NCBI GenBank assembly: GCA_009602735.1
Contig: WELA01004417.1
Span: 162,184-226,183 of the forward strand
From: Mesotaenium endlicherianum
Taxonomy: Eukaryota > Streptophyta > Zygnematophyceae > Zygnematales > Mesotaeniaceae
Length of the DNA stretch: 64,000 nucleotides
Reading direction: 5' to 3'
Positions within the stretch are counted from its first letter, which is position 1. Each line of letters starts with the position of its first letter. Made by a program: the position numbers and the translations under genes. The notes beneath the pieces are model-generated. The model did no database searches. It saw only the letters and a list, made by a program, of their open reading frames with translations, and was not told the DNA's origin. Of the stretch, positions 50,333-59,339 are shown piece after piece.

Positions 50333-51534
50333 AGTCCAGCCGTCATGAGAGCTTCTTTTTCAGCCGGGGAGAGTCTTGCTTTCACTCCTTGCTGGTTTCT
50401 TGCATCATAAGTGTCATTGGAGGGTCTTCCACTCTTCCGGGCAGCCGCGGGGTCCCTTTTAATAACTCCGATTTCCATGGGTGTGGGTCCAGATTCGGAT
50501 GTGGAAGGGGCTGCGTACACCCGCGTCGTCGGTACCCGTGAAGATGAAGGCACGGAGTGCTTGAAATCCAAGGTATCCACCTTTTGGGCCACTTCAATGA
50601 TCTTTGAGAAGTCCGTCAAGTCGCGTAACTCCACTTCCTTTGCCACCTTGGGTTTGAGGCCAAAGATGTAGCGGTCAATCTTCTCCTCGAGAGACATGTT
50701 GGGGATCTCAAGAGTGAGGGCGTGAAATCTGGATGTATACTCTTGAACGGACGTCGTTTGCTTGAGATGGTGGAGCTTTCCTCGGGCAATCTTCTCCGCA
50801 TTGATGGGCATGAATTGCTTCTTGAGGGCCTCACGAAAATCTGCCCATCTTGCATATGATGGTGGGGGCTCTTGGCCGAGCATGGGGTGCGCCATAGCTT
50901 GATATATAGCCGCTTGATAGTTACGCCACCATGATGTTGCTGCTCCTCTAAGTAAGGTAACGGCAAAGGGAACGTAGTCCTCCTCGGGTACTTCAAGGAA
51001 TGCGAGGTACGTCTCCACTTGGTAGAGCCATAAATTCAGGTTGGCACCTTTCCCGGGGTTGAAAGTGTCGGGTTTGCCGGGCTTGATGAGTTTCCTTGCT
51101 CTCGTTGGCTCTTGTGGAGGCGCTTGAGCCGGGGCTGGATTTTGAGCATTGCTCGCAATAGGGGCAACCATGGCAGCCATAGCTTCTCTTGACGCTTGCA
51201 CGGTTGCTTCATAGGTGGCCAAGCCCACTTGGTTGTGGACGGTCATTAGGAAGGCTGCCCACTCATTTGCGGGAACTCCTTGTGGTGGGGTCAACTTTGC
51301 TATAGCGGCTGCCACGGGATTTGACGGTGCTCCTCCTTGTGGTGCTTCTTGTTGTTGGAGATTTCCTTGAGTAGGCTCTCCCATCGACGCTGGAGGAGGG
51401 TGTGCTCCTCCTTGTGGTGCTTCTTGTTGTTGCAGATTTTCTTGAGTGGGCTCTCCCATCGGCGCTGGAGGAGGGTGTCTTGGAGAGGAAGGGCTTCCTT
51501 CGAAAGCTTGCTGTTGGTCTTGAGGATCGGCCAT
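50254..51534 (-). CDS. Element I gag polyprotein
   Basis: 426 residues. The N-terminal part has imperfect Pro/Gly/Gln-rich repeats ([20 protein letters not shown] and a near copy). The central part is the typical plant Gypsy gag domain ([43 protein letters not shown]). Near the end is a CCHC knuckle ([14 protein letters not shown]). It is just downstream of the primer site, as expected, and overlaps the start of pol. Confidence 0.9.
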   Translation of the reverse strand: MADPQDQQQAFEGSPSSPRHPPPAPMGEPTQENLQQQEAPQGGAHPPPASMGEPTQGNLQQQEAPQGGAPSNPVAAAIAKLTPPQGVPANEWAAFLMTVHNQVGLATYEATVQASREAMAAMVAPIASNAQNPAPAQAPPQEPTRARKLIKPGKPDTFNPGKGANLNLWLYQVETYLAFLEVPEEDYVPFAVTLLRGAATSWWRNYQAAIYQAMAHPMLGQEPPPSYARWADFREALKKQFMPINAEKIARGKLHHLKQTTSVQEYTSRFHALTLEIPNMSLEEKIDRYIFGLKPKVAKEVELRDLTDFSKIIEVAQKVDTLDFKHSVPSSSRVPTTRVYAAPSTSESGPTPMEIGVIKRDPAAARKSGRPSNDTYDARNQQGVKARLSPAEKEALMTAGLCFYCKEKGHRALSCPKKLSKNGQRR

Positions 51535-51558
51535 CTTCTTGTGCTACCAAAGTGCCTA

Positions 51559-51570
51559 GCTCCGATACCA
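51559..51570 (-). other. Primer-binding site of element I
   Basis: Minus strand TGGTATCGGAGC, one base from the 5' LTR; identical to the sites of J, A1, E and G2. Confidence 0.85.
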
Positions 51571-51571
51571 C

Positions 51572-52285
51572 TGTAGTGAAACAGATAGATAAAGTACTTA
51601 GTAAAACAGAATACTTTATCTATTCAAGACAAGGATCTTTGAACACAAGTGGTAGCTTCTTGAAAGAGAGATGGCTTCTTGAAAGTTAATATATTTCTGG
51701 ATTTTGGCAAGTACAAGAGTGATTCTGGAATGTCTTTCTATGTTCTAGCTCTTGTTTATATACTTGCTACATGAGTAATTTCTAGGAAGGTGTATGTTGA
51801 TGTGTTGGCACCCAACACATCCCAAAACTTGCCACCTCTTTCTAGAATAATGTACACATGTCCTTTTGACCTAAAAATGGCACATCTGACTTTTGCCACA
51901 TGGAGTTCTTCTAGGTCTTTCCTCTAACTTCAAAAATGCCTTGGAAGGTTCAAAGGACATGAACCAAGTTACTAGAGTACCTATTCACACTTGACTCCAC
52001 ACAATACCACTCCAAATATATTTGAAAACATTGAAATATATGCATACAAATATATAATAACTCAAATCACTACAAGGATAATCAGCCATTCTGAAAAATA
52101 GTATGACTCCTACAATCTATGTTGTAAGGAGCTTACCATACATCCCTGTCATAACATTGATCCGGAGCTAAGATCACATGTTCCCCCCTATTAAGTATAG
52201 CAAAGAAGAACCTTACAGTTAGAGATTCTTCTCCAGATGAACTCTTTCTCCATTGCAGAAAGACTGGATAACTCAAATCACTACA
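51572..52285 (-). repeat. Element I 5' LTR
   Basis: 714 bases, nearly identical to 45172-45897. Confidence 0.9.
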
Positions 52286-53341
52286 NGGTATGATTGCCAC
52301 TATTTCACTTGAGCCTGGCAGTACTTTAGCAGCACCTCAACCAGCCCCCCATTTAACGTGCTGAAAGGAAAGTAAAGTATCTAAATCCTGAAGAGACCAG
52401 CAAACTCTTTTAATACTCTTACTCTCTTAGGGTTCACTCTTATCAGTGTAATGTGCACATTCCTTGCCTAACTTATAAAACATCATGAGGTAAAGGTCTT
52501 TAGACACGTTTACATCATGGATCCTAACACCATGCTGTGGAACAGCATCTATTCGTTTATAACCTCGGCGTTGGTAATTTGTAAGCCAGACATTTGGATT
52601 TACTTCCACTGTTAAAGTGAAGAACTTACCACACTTGCAATCTCGGCCATGAAAAGCCCTCTCCCGGCCACAATCACTACAAAATCTAGGAAACTTGGGC
52701 AAAGTCATGAGGAGCTACCTGCACACCAAACCCTAGCCGCCAAGTAGGCACAAGTTAGTAAGTGTTTAACTTGAATGCTAGGTCCAAAAAAAATATAACA
52801 GCTCAAAATAACGTGTAGGAGAAGGCGTTCAAGAGGTCTATCTATCTCTCCTTTAGCATTAGCATTTAGTACCCCCAGCACTAAATGTACAATTACACAC
52901 AAACGGCTTCAAAATACAAGATTGTGTGCTGCAGAGGAGAGAAGAACTCACTGTGCAAGCTTTCAAATCTATGGACTCACGATATACTTAACAGCAGCCT
53001 GAGATTGTGGGTGACGCATTTGTTAGAATCAGCCGTTACCAGGCCTCCACTGCTACTATTTAATTCTACCTTCCTTCTTGGAAATGGTAGCGCTGAACGA
53101 ATTCTTCACCAATATACATTGTAGAGGAATCGTAAGAAAGGTATCCGCGAGAACGACACAGGTCGCTATCTAACAGTTGATGCGTAAAAGGAAGAGAGAA
53201 GTAATAAATCATCTTATGAGCGCGGCTTGTTAAGTCAAGTACCGTCTCTATTTCGGAGCGAAACCTTATACGAACGACTACAAAAGTACCCTCCGCGCAA
53301 ATTTCTCCTGTCCGTAATTTTCCCCAAGTGAGTTTTATGTG

Positions 53342-55098
53342 TTCTTCTTCTCATGAGCAGTTGGGCGCCGCTCCTTCTGAGCAAGGGGATCAGACACCGC
53401 TACTTGCTCCACTGGCGACGCGCGCTCGCCCAGGATTTCGGGATTCACGCTTGTTCCATCTGATGACGGGCCAGGGCCACCGAAACAAGGTACATCTCCT
53501 TCACCTGATTTGCCCTGTATACTCTCTTAACTTGGAGGCTCAACAAAAGACAGTTGCTTGTGGTCATATCTACCTCCACTTGTTTCGCTGTCTCCAATCG
53601 ACCTTGGACCTTCACTTATACTGTGCTCCAGTGCACTTAAGGCTTGGCTTTCCTCAGCCATGATCGGCCCAATATCACCTCGTAGTGACTTAACTCTGCC
53701 TGCTCCATAACTTCCTTACTCAGGTGCCCCGCTACTTCCACGTGAATAGCTTCCGTAGATGCACCACACTTGAGTCTCTGCCCATTCGCCAAAATTGCCT
53801 CCTTAGGCTCATAATGCTTCTGCACAGGGATCCGCCACTCTCTCACCAGCTTCTTGTGCACAAAGTTTGCACTTGCACCACTGTCGACCATACGCTTCGC
53901 CTTGTTGCCGTCAACTACTCCTTTGACGATAATAGGCTTGTCAACGTCTTGTCTTCTACTTCTCGGCAAGCTCTTGGGGAAAAACCTCCTTGTGAGTTTC
54001 CTCTTTCACGCCAATAGACACCCCAAATCGACTTACTGGCGTCCTCCTTTCTCTTGTTGTTGAGGTTGCTTCGCCTTCACATGACAGCCTTGAGCCAGAC
54101 GCCCAAGCTTGCTACAATTATAGCACGATCCTCTCGGCTTGAAATTCAACAGTTTGCGCGGGTTTCCAACAAGTCCCAACTCCATAGGTACAAGACTTTG
54201 ACCACTTGTACTTGGCGCTTGAGATCCAAAGTGTTGATATCCTTCAAAGTTGTGATTGCCCCACTGCCTCTGACCATACTCCACAGCGTCGACTCTCGTC
54301 GCCAATGCCATAAATTCACCAAGACTGGTAGGGTCCTTGAGCGCCACTTCCTTGGCCACAGCTGGCTTGAGTCCCCTCTTGAACTTGTCCATCATCTCTG
54401 ACTCGTGCATGGATGGACATTGAAGCACCAGCTCGTTGAAGCGCGATACATACTTCTGACCGCTTCCTCGTTGACGAAGGCGCACCAATAGATCTCGAGC
54501 AGTAGCCTCGGGTGCAATAGGTTGAAACCTCTTCAAGCCTTCAAAGAGCTGATGAACAGTAGCAAGAACTTCAGACAGCTGCTCCTCTTGCTCGTACCAA
54601 GCTCCAACACTCTTCTTTTGCAAAGTAATCACAAAGGCGACTTGCCTGTCAGGCGTGAGCGCAGAATACTCCATAAACTTCTTCACTCCAAAAATCCATT
54701 GATGAACAGGCGGCAATCCACGCTCTCAAGAGTACACTTCAGGCTTAGGCGCACGCACTCCCGATGCGGGTGGAATAGCTGGTTGCACCACTGGATTAAC
54801 ATGGATTGGTGGTACAACAGGTGCAGGTGCCGAACTCGTCAAAGCGGCATTCCTAACAACAACTCGCACCATTCTCTCCACCTCCGCGCGCATATTTTGT
54901 TGAAACTGGGCGTAGACTTCTCCTCCAATTGCATTCACCGTTTGCCTTAGCATCGCCTGCATCTCTTGTTGCTCTCTGGTCATTGTTGGCGTTTTCTGTT
55001 GCTCCACACGCTCGACATGCTCAACATGTTCACCTCCTCCAGCTGCCGACTGCGACTCCATAATATAATATGCAAACTAGCCCAACTCCGATACCAGA
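53342..55098 (-). mobile_element. G1 gag and protease remnants
   Basis: Minus strand. gag start MESQSAAGGGEHVEHVE, gag core (WIFGVKKFMEYSALTPDRQ), a CCHC-like knuckle and a protease segment (VDSGASANFVHKKLVREW). Close relatives of the G2 parts at 40.3-41.6 kb. A primer site with one difference from the others lies at 55085-55096. Broken. Confidence 0.75.
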
Positions 55099-55852
55099 TG
55101 AAAGGGGCGGAGTGCCCTAGTGGAAGCGTAGTGACTCACGAGGAAAAAAACTACTTGGAATCATACTAAAGAGTGCAGCGGCATATCACTAAGGAAGCCT
55201 AGGAAAATTACTCAACATCTTGAGTAGCAAGAAAGTGCTCACAAATAGACTAGGATGAAAGGCCTTGTCATTACAAACTCCTAGAAATTTACAGAAGTGA
55301 AAACTAGAAATGAGGAAATTATGCCTATTTATAGTTTTTTGACCTAAGTCCTCCTCTCTAAGCGGGAGGGCCGTTTAGCAACGAATTTTCCTAAGTGTTT
55401 GTCAAATCGTCCCTTCCAAAACATTCGTGAGTAGGCCAGATCAATCTCATCTGACGTGTCGAGCCGATTTGACGTCCACATGCATGTATCGAAATATCTA
55501 GAATATACTAATTTAGACGCGCTAAGCTAATCCGAAACTCCTAGGTGAATTCACCTAGTTGGCACTCCGCGTCAGCTGAAATTACGTGAAGGTTCGAATT
55601 CACTCTAACGGGCCAGATGGCTCGACGCTGTCGGTCAATACGACGATCGCGCTCACCGCAAATTAAGGACAGTCGTAATTCAACCTCAAAACTAACGAAA
55701 CTTCGGAAATCCATAACTCTCTCAACCAACAAACAAATTTGATGAACTATAAAAATCAAAATGATCAAAAAAAATGCACTCTACATTACTATGCAATGAG
55801 AATATACTTTCATAGAACTCAAAAATGCACTTTATAAAGCTATGACCTTACA
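55099..55852 (-). repeat. G1 5' LTR
   Basis: 754 bases, matches 29578-30338. Both G1 LTRs share features not found in the G2 LTRs, such as GACCTAAGTCCTCCT, which supports pairing them. Confidence 0.8.
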
Positions 55853-55857
55853 ACCTT

Positions 55858-56109
55858 GGCTAACCAAATCTATAGCCATCTCCCATCATCCTGAATTGCC
55901 ATCCACCTTACAGATGTCATCTGGCCACTCATCTAGCACACCACACTTAGATGCATAGCTAGGCAGTTTGCTGCTGCCGAGTACGTGGCAGCCAGCTGAC
56001 TGTCAAATATTCAACAAACTTAATATTAACTAAAGGTCAGCAAACTGAACTTATTTAACTATTATATTCAAATGAATATTGCATCTATCAAAAATATTGA
56101 TTCATCACA
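55858..56109 (-). repeat. A1 5' LTR, third piece
   Basis: Continues the A LTR from GGCTAACCAAATC to GATTCATCACA. Together with 19044-19252 and 29397-29577 it makes up most of one LTR. Confidence 0.7.
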
Positions 56110-56114
56110 ATGAA

Positions 56115-56134
56115 TAGTAAATTGCTTCATTACA
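56115..56134 (-). repeat. End of the outer J LTR
   Basis: The sequence ends TTCATTACA right after the A1 flank, completing the LTR that starts at 13110. Confidence 0.5.
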
Positions 56135-57300
56135 GTAAGTGAGTCAAGGCGTGTAGATGAGTAAATAGATGTCATTGTAAGGACAAAGATTTCTCCTTGA
56201 TTTTACACGCTACGAACCGACTCAGATCTTATATATCTAAATGAAATACATCTCTCAAATAAGCAAGATTCTTTTCAAACTTCAACTTTCTTGAAATGGT
56301 TTTGGTTTTCCACTTTTCCCTTTTGAGTTCATCGCCAAGTTCCATGGCTCGACACAGATCAGGAGTTGGGCTGGACTCAAATGCTTGGTAAAGAAAGTAG
56401 GCTTTTGCAAGTCACATCAAAGAATGACAAGTTCAATTTAAGTGAAATAAATGCACAAAGGAACTTATCTCTTGCATGCTAGTGCAAATCAGGCTTTTTA
56501 GTGAGGGCATCAACAAAGTTGAACTTCCATGAATTGTAAGAGATCTTCACATGAAATTGCTTTAAGGTCTGACTCTATTTGTTCTTCCTCCTTGATAGTT
56601 AAAAATTCTTCTGGAAGTGCGTCAGAGCTAGATAACCTGTAATTATCATAAAAGTTTTCTCATGTAAGAAGAAACTCCATGGTTTGAAGAAATGTATAAT
56701 AGCTAACAAGTCTTGTCATTTCCATAATTGTTAATCTTAGCTAGATTATATTTCAGCACGGCATGCAAATCCTACTTGCCATCTTTTAAATTTTCAAATG
56801 TCGGAAAGTTGTTTGAATATGGACGAACGTCGACAATCTCAAAAATCCCACTACAATATCTCATGCATTCACTATGTAATATCAACCACAATTAGACCGC
56901 GATGTTATTGGAATCAAACTTGTCATAACTATGTCTTAAACAGTCAACCAACTTATTTTTAATGAAACTCGGTGGATTTATGATCTGGCGATGGATCAAA
57001 ATTCCCAAATGACACTTGTGGGCGGATTATTTGCACTCTATCCTTGAGCAGAACCTTCAATTGCCCAATAATGCTACATTCCCTTTGTCCAATAAGATAA
57101 TTTGTATTGGTCCACTCTTCATTCGCAGTTCAACTTGGACAAATGCTTTGCGATCATACACGATGTCAATCACATTGTCTTAGTGTCTTCAATGCAACAT
57201 GTCAGACCAAACTTAATTTTTTTGACTACACACAATTTTTGCAATCTTTTTCTCATTGTTGGTGAATTTTGAATATTAAATTATAATTGTATAAACACAT
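56135..57300 (-). mobile_element. Old Gypsy pol relic and J-like LTR fragment
   Basis: 56140-56215 is an inverted, roughly 75 percent match to the J LTR at 13170-13250. Beyond it, 56300-57000 on the minus strand resembles the RNase H and tether region of A1 (compare 17990-18240) but is decayed throughout. A very old A-like element, broken many times. Confidence 0.5.
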
Positions 57301-58037
57301 GCTTACATTCATACCACTGACAAACAACAAGACAAACAACTGTGCACTCAAACTGACAACTTAGAACAAGATTGACAAGTTGTTGAACATGAATTCATTT
57401 TGAAGGTGTTGCTGGCGTCATTATTTGCGAGAATAAGTTGATTGCTAACAAATATACATTGACCCCATGAGTAACTTACTTTTGAGATCCAGATAAATCA
57501 AAACGTGAGAAGGGTCCCGTAGAATGTCGATGGGAGGGGGGTCCCAGAGCACTTCCCAACAATTTGCTTGTAAGTCGCTAGAAAACCCTAGATTTTTTGC
57601 GTCGCGTTGTGGACCAATTTCAAGTTGCATTTTGTGTAAATCTTCATCGACCATACACTTTCATAGTCTTTATGCAACATACACTTGAACTTGAATATAT
57701 TGGTTAATAAAAACCAATAGGGGACCTAGATAACACTCGTTGTTGATATACTTTGTAGATCGATGTTTTCACATAAATGAAATATTGCTAAATCATGGTA
57801 ACTTGAAAAGGGTAACATGCCATGGTTGTAATTTAAACATCATGTTTTGATTATGCATGGTACACATGGCGCATTTAATCAGATTATCTTCACTCTTCGT
57901 GAAAGGAGTTATGTTCTTGATGGGGTTGTGCATGTTTTTGTCCGCGTTAGAGGCAACGGACCTTTTGAATCCCAAGCACGGGTTTCGAAAGAGGTAGGCA
58001 TGCCTGAGGCATGCAGTGACTAGTCGGACCACAAATA
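57301..58037. other. AT-rich intergenic sequence
   Basis: No gene or known repeat recognised on either strand. Confidence 0.4.
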
Positions 58038-58352
58038 ATGGAATATTTTGTATATAAAAAATTCAAAATATGTGTTGATAAGGATACACGCAATCGTGGC
58101 ACACCCACTTCCGCACCGGAAGTGGTCGCAGCCAATCAGCTGCGTGTAGCTGCCGCAAGGCAGCTGCAGCGGCGCCTATATCAGGCGCAACGCCGCACTC
58201 ATTTCCTCATTGCACAGGCAACGATAGGCAGTATTAGCACTGCAAGCCTCCCGCCCACTTCGTACACATTGATTGACGACCAGGTCAACGCACAGGACAA
58301 TAATACGTCGTCCAATGCGCACGTATGCAGGAAGTGCTTTGATAGAGATTAG
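58038..58352 (+). CDS. Hypothetical small ORF
   Basis: 104 residues, Arg/Ala/Gln-rich in the middle (AARQLQRRLYQAQRR), Cys near the end. A short inverted repeat (AGCTGC...GCAGCT) lies within it at about 58148-58169. No family recognised and no splice or promoter support, so it may be a chance frame in a GC-richer patch. Confidence 0.2.
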   Translation: MEYFVYKKFKICVDKDTRNRGTPTSAPEVVAANQLRVAAARQLQRRLYQAQRRTHFLIAQATIGSISTASLPPTSYTLIDDQVNAQDNNTSSNAHVCRKCFDRD

Positions 58353-58772
58353 GAGGACCTTAAGCAAGTAGGAGTAGCCCAATAGATATACATAAGACTA
58401 TGCGGTCGATTATTGCTAATCATCTGCCAGTCTTTCGCCATAATACACAAAACATCTTTCGCCACACTAAGTGTATCATGATCAAATTCGCCTACAAGAG
58501 AAGAGAGCTGTACTCTGGCTGTACTCATTTTTTTGGATACAAACAAATTCTGCCAAATTCAGTTTAGGAGAACACGAGGGCTCCTGAATAATATATTTAC
58601 TGACCTGTACTGCCTTGAAGTCCTCGGAGTTTTTCATGGGAGTTCACTGGTCAGACATGTCTGCGAGCTTTTGGACTCCCGCTTGCGTATAATCTAGGTT
58701 GTCTGACCCCGTCGACTTTCGGCGAATAAAACAGAACTTCTTTTGTCCACTCTGGTCAGTGCAATGGTAACG

Positions 58773-58844
58773 GATGCATCTCCACTGCATCTCCCTGCAT
58801 CTCCACTGCATCTCCCTGCATCTCCGTGCATCTCGCTGCATCTA
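58773..58844. repeat. Short tandem repeat of TGCATCTCC-type units
   Basis: Seven or eight imperfect 9-11 base units (TGCATCTCC with variable AC or C spacers). About 500 bases before the secreted-protein gene. Confidence 0.7.
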
Positions 58845-59204
58845 CCGAGTCCCGACACATGACTGCGGGGCATGCGGACGTATGCCCGACTGATGCCGAA
58901 GCGGCAATCGAGGGGCGTATGAGGGCACTTACACGAGTAAGATATCAATCTCATACTTGTCAGGGGCTTTGAGGGAGATTTTCCTGCCCAGTATAGTGCA
59001 CCTTGACAGCATTTCTTGCATGGGACAACGGAGATCGTTTCTGCACCTTACACTTGTTCGGTGCCCACATGAGGACTTTCACCGACTTCCCAGTGATCAC
59101 CGTCGTGGTTCGTCTGCAGCGCAATAGCCGTCCTCGTTCTCCAACGAGAATTTTGGCTGCCAGTGTGCCCAGTATCGAGTACAAAAAAGTACGGGGCCGA
59201 AGAA

Positions 59205-59212
59205 TATATATA
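59205..59212 (+). promoter_or_regulatory. Putative TATA box of the secreted-protein gene
   Basis: TATATATA, 128 bases before the start codon at 59340. Would give a 5' leader of about 100 bases. Confidence 0.5.
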
Positions 59213-59339
59213 CGATTGAAGCTGCACAGGTTCCTTTTGAGAAGAAGAGCTGATAGTCCGTGCTTGCAAGCTAGATATTCGTCGGGTGCACATCTCCAAG
59301 TTACCGAAGCACTTAAGCCCCATCACCTTAGTCGATATC

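Larger units (their letters stand above)
45172..52285 (-). mobile_element. Ty3/Gypsy chromovirus I, looks whole
   Basis: LTRs are 45172-45897 and 51572-52285 (TGTAGTGAAAC to CACTACA), differing at roughly ten places plus one short insertion, so this is the youngest element here. The primer site is 51559-51570, and a purine tract (GGGGGGGTGA on the minus strand) abuts the left LTR. gag and pol are long open frames. Flanks AGGAT (45167-45171) and NGGTA (52286-52290) are at best an imperfect duplication, with an unknown base at 52286. It sits in the companion gene of transposon H. Confidence 0.9.
44726..52708 (-). pseudogene. Companion gene of transposon H (Cys-rich N terminus, coiled coil), split by element I
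   Basis: Minus strand. The N-terminal stretch 52708-52427 (93 residues, start ATG at 52706-52708) has CSDCGRERAFHGRDCKC, a likely zinc-binding knuckle, then a beta-rich part with NVWLTNYQRRGYKR. Past the nested element I, 45160-44726 encodes a 144-residue end with a long Arg/Glu/Ala-rich coiled coil (QQLEEAAARERNERERAAR) and MFAPPPISAAQLANLKGRE. One or more introns are likely, since CTTTCCTTTCAG on the minus strand near 52360 makes a good acceptor. Because both stretches lie between the H ends and on one strand, I treat them as one gene, but this is inference. It faces the transposase gene tail to tail. No family recognised; no Kelch repeats or PHD finger as in RAG2. Confidence 0.45.
33220..53341. 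mobile_element. DNA transposon H with two convergent genes, carrying three later insertions
   Basis: G1 sequence is interrupted exactly between 33219 and 53342, which marks the ends of this insertion. Without nested G2, a solo A LTR and element I it is about 5.4 kb. Its ends begin CACATGC on the left and, on the other strand, CACATAA on the right; the tips match for 5 bases and loosely beyond. The junctions fit either a 4-base duplication CTTC or a 5-base duplication (GGCTT against TTCTT). It carries a + strand RAG1-like transposase gene (34667-44601) and a minus-strand companion (52708-44726). Their 3' ends lie about 125 bases apart. The left 1.3 kb is noncoding. Both genes are interrupted by later insertions. 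Confidence 0.65.
29578..55852 (-). mobile_element. Ty3/Gypsy chromovirus G1, split by DNA transposon H
   Basis: Reads leftwards. The 3' LTR is 29578-30338 and the 5' LTR 55099-55852 (TGAAAGGGG to CCTTACA). The flanks ACCTC (29573-29577) and ACCTT (55853-55857) are a target duplication with one difference, inside the A1 LTR. The interior is in two parts: pol with chromodomain at 30339-33219, and gag/protease at 53342-55098. The 20 kb between them is transposon H with its own insertions. G1 is broken, with several breaks besides the H insertion. Confidence 0.8.
13525..56109 (-). mobile_element. Ty3/Gypsy element A1, host of two large nests
   Basis: Reads leftwards. The 3' LTR is 13525-14264, the interior 14265-19043 and the 5' LTR begins at 19044. 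That 5' LTR is in three pieces (19044-19252, about 29397-29577, about 55858-56109) because a C-LTR nest and element G1 inserted into it. The flanks ATAAA (13520-13524) and ATGAA (56110-56114) look like a target duplication with one difference. Visible parts: a short gag-like start beside the primer site, part of RT, RNase H, integrase, a chromodomain-like end, then extra 3' reading frames. It is broken, with several breaks besides the nested insertions, and is older than everything inside it except perhaps the transposon H family. Confidence 0.75.

Noticed and set aside
44726-52708. The H companion gene as RAG2
   Set aside because: No Kelch repeats and no PHD finger are visible; only the convergent position agrees.
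58773-58844. A CRISPR-like array
   Set aside because: Units of 9-11 bases without spacers, in a eukaryotic context; an ordinary minisatellite.
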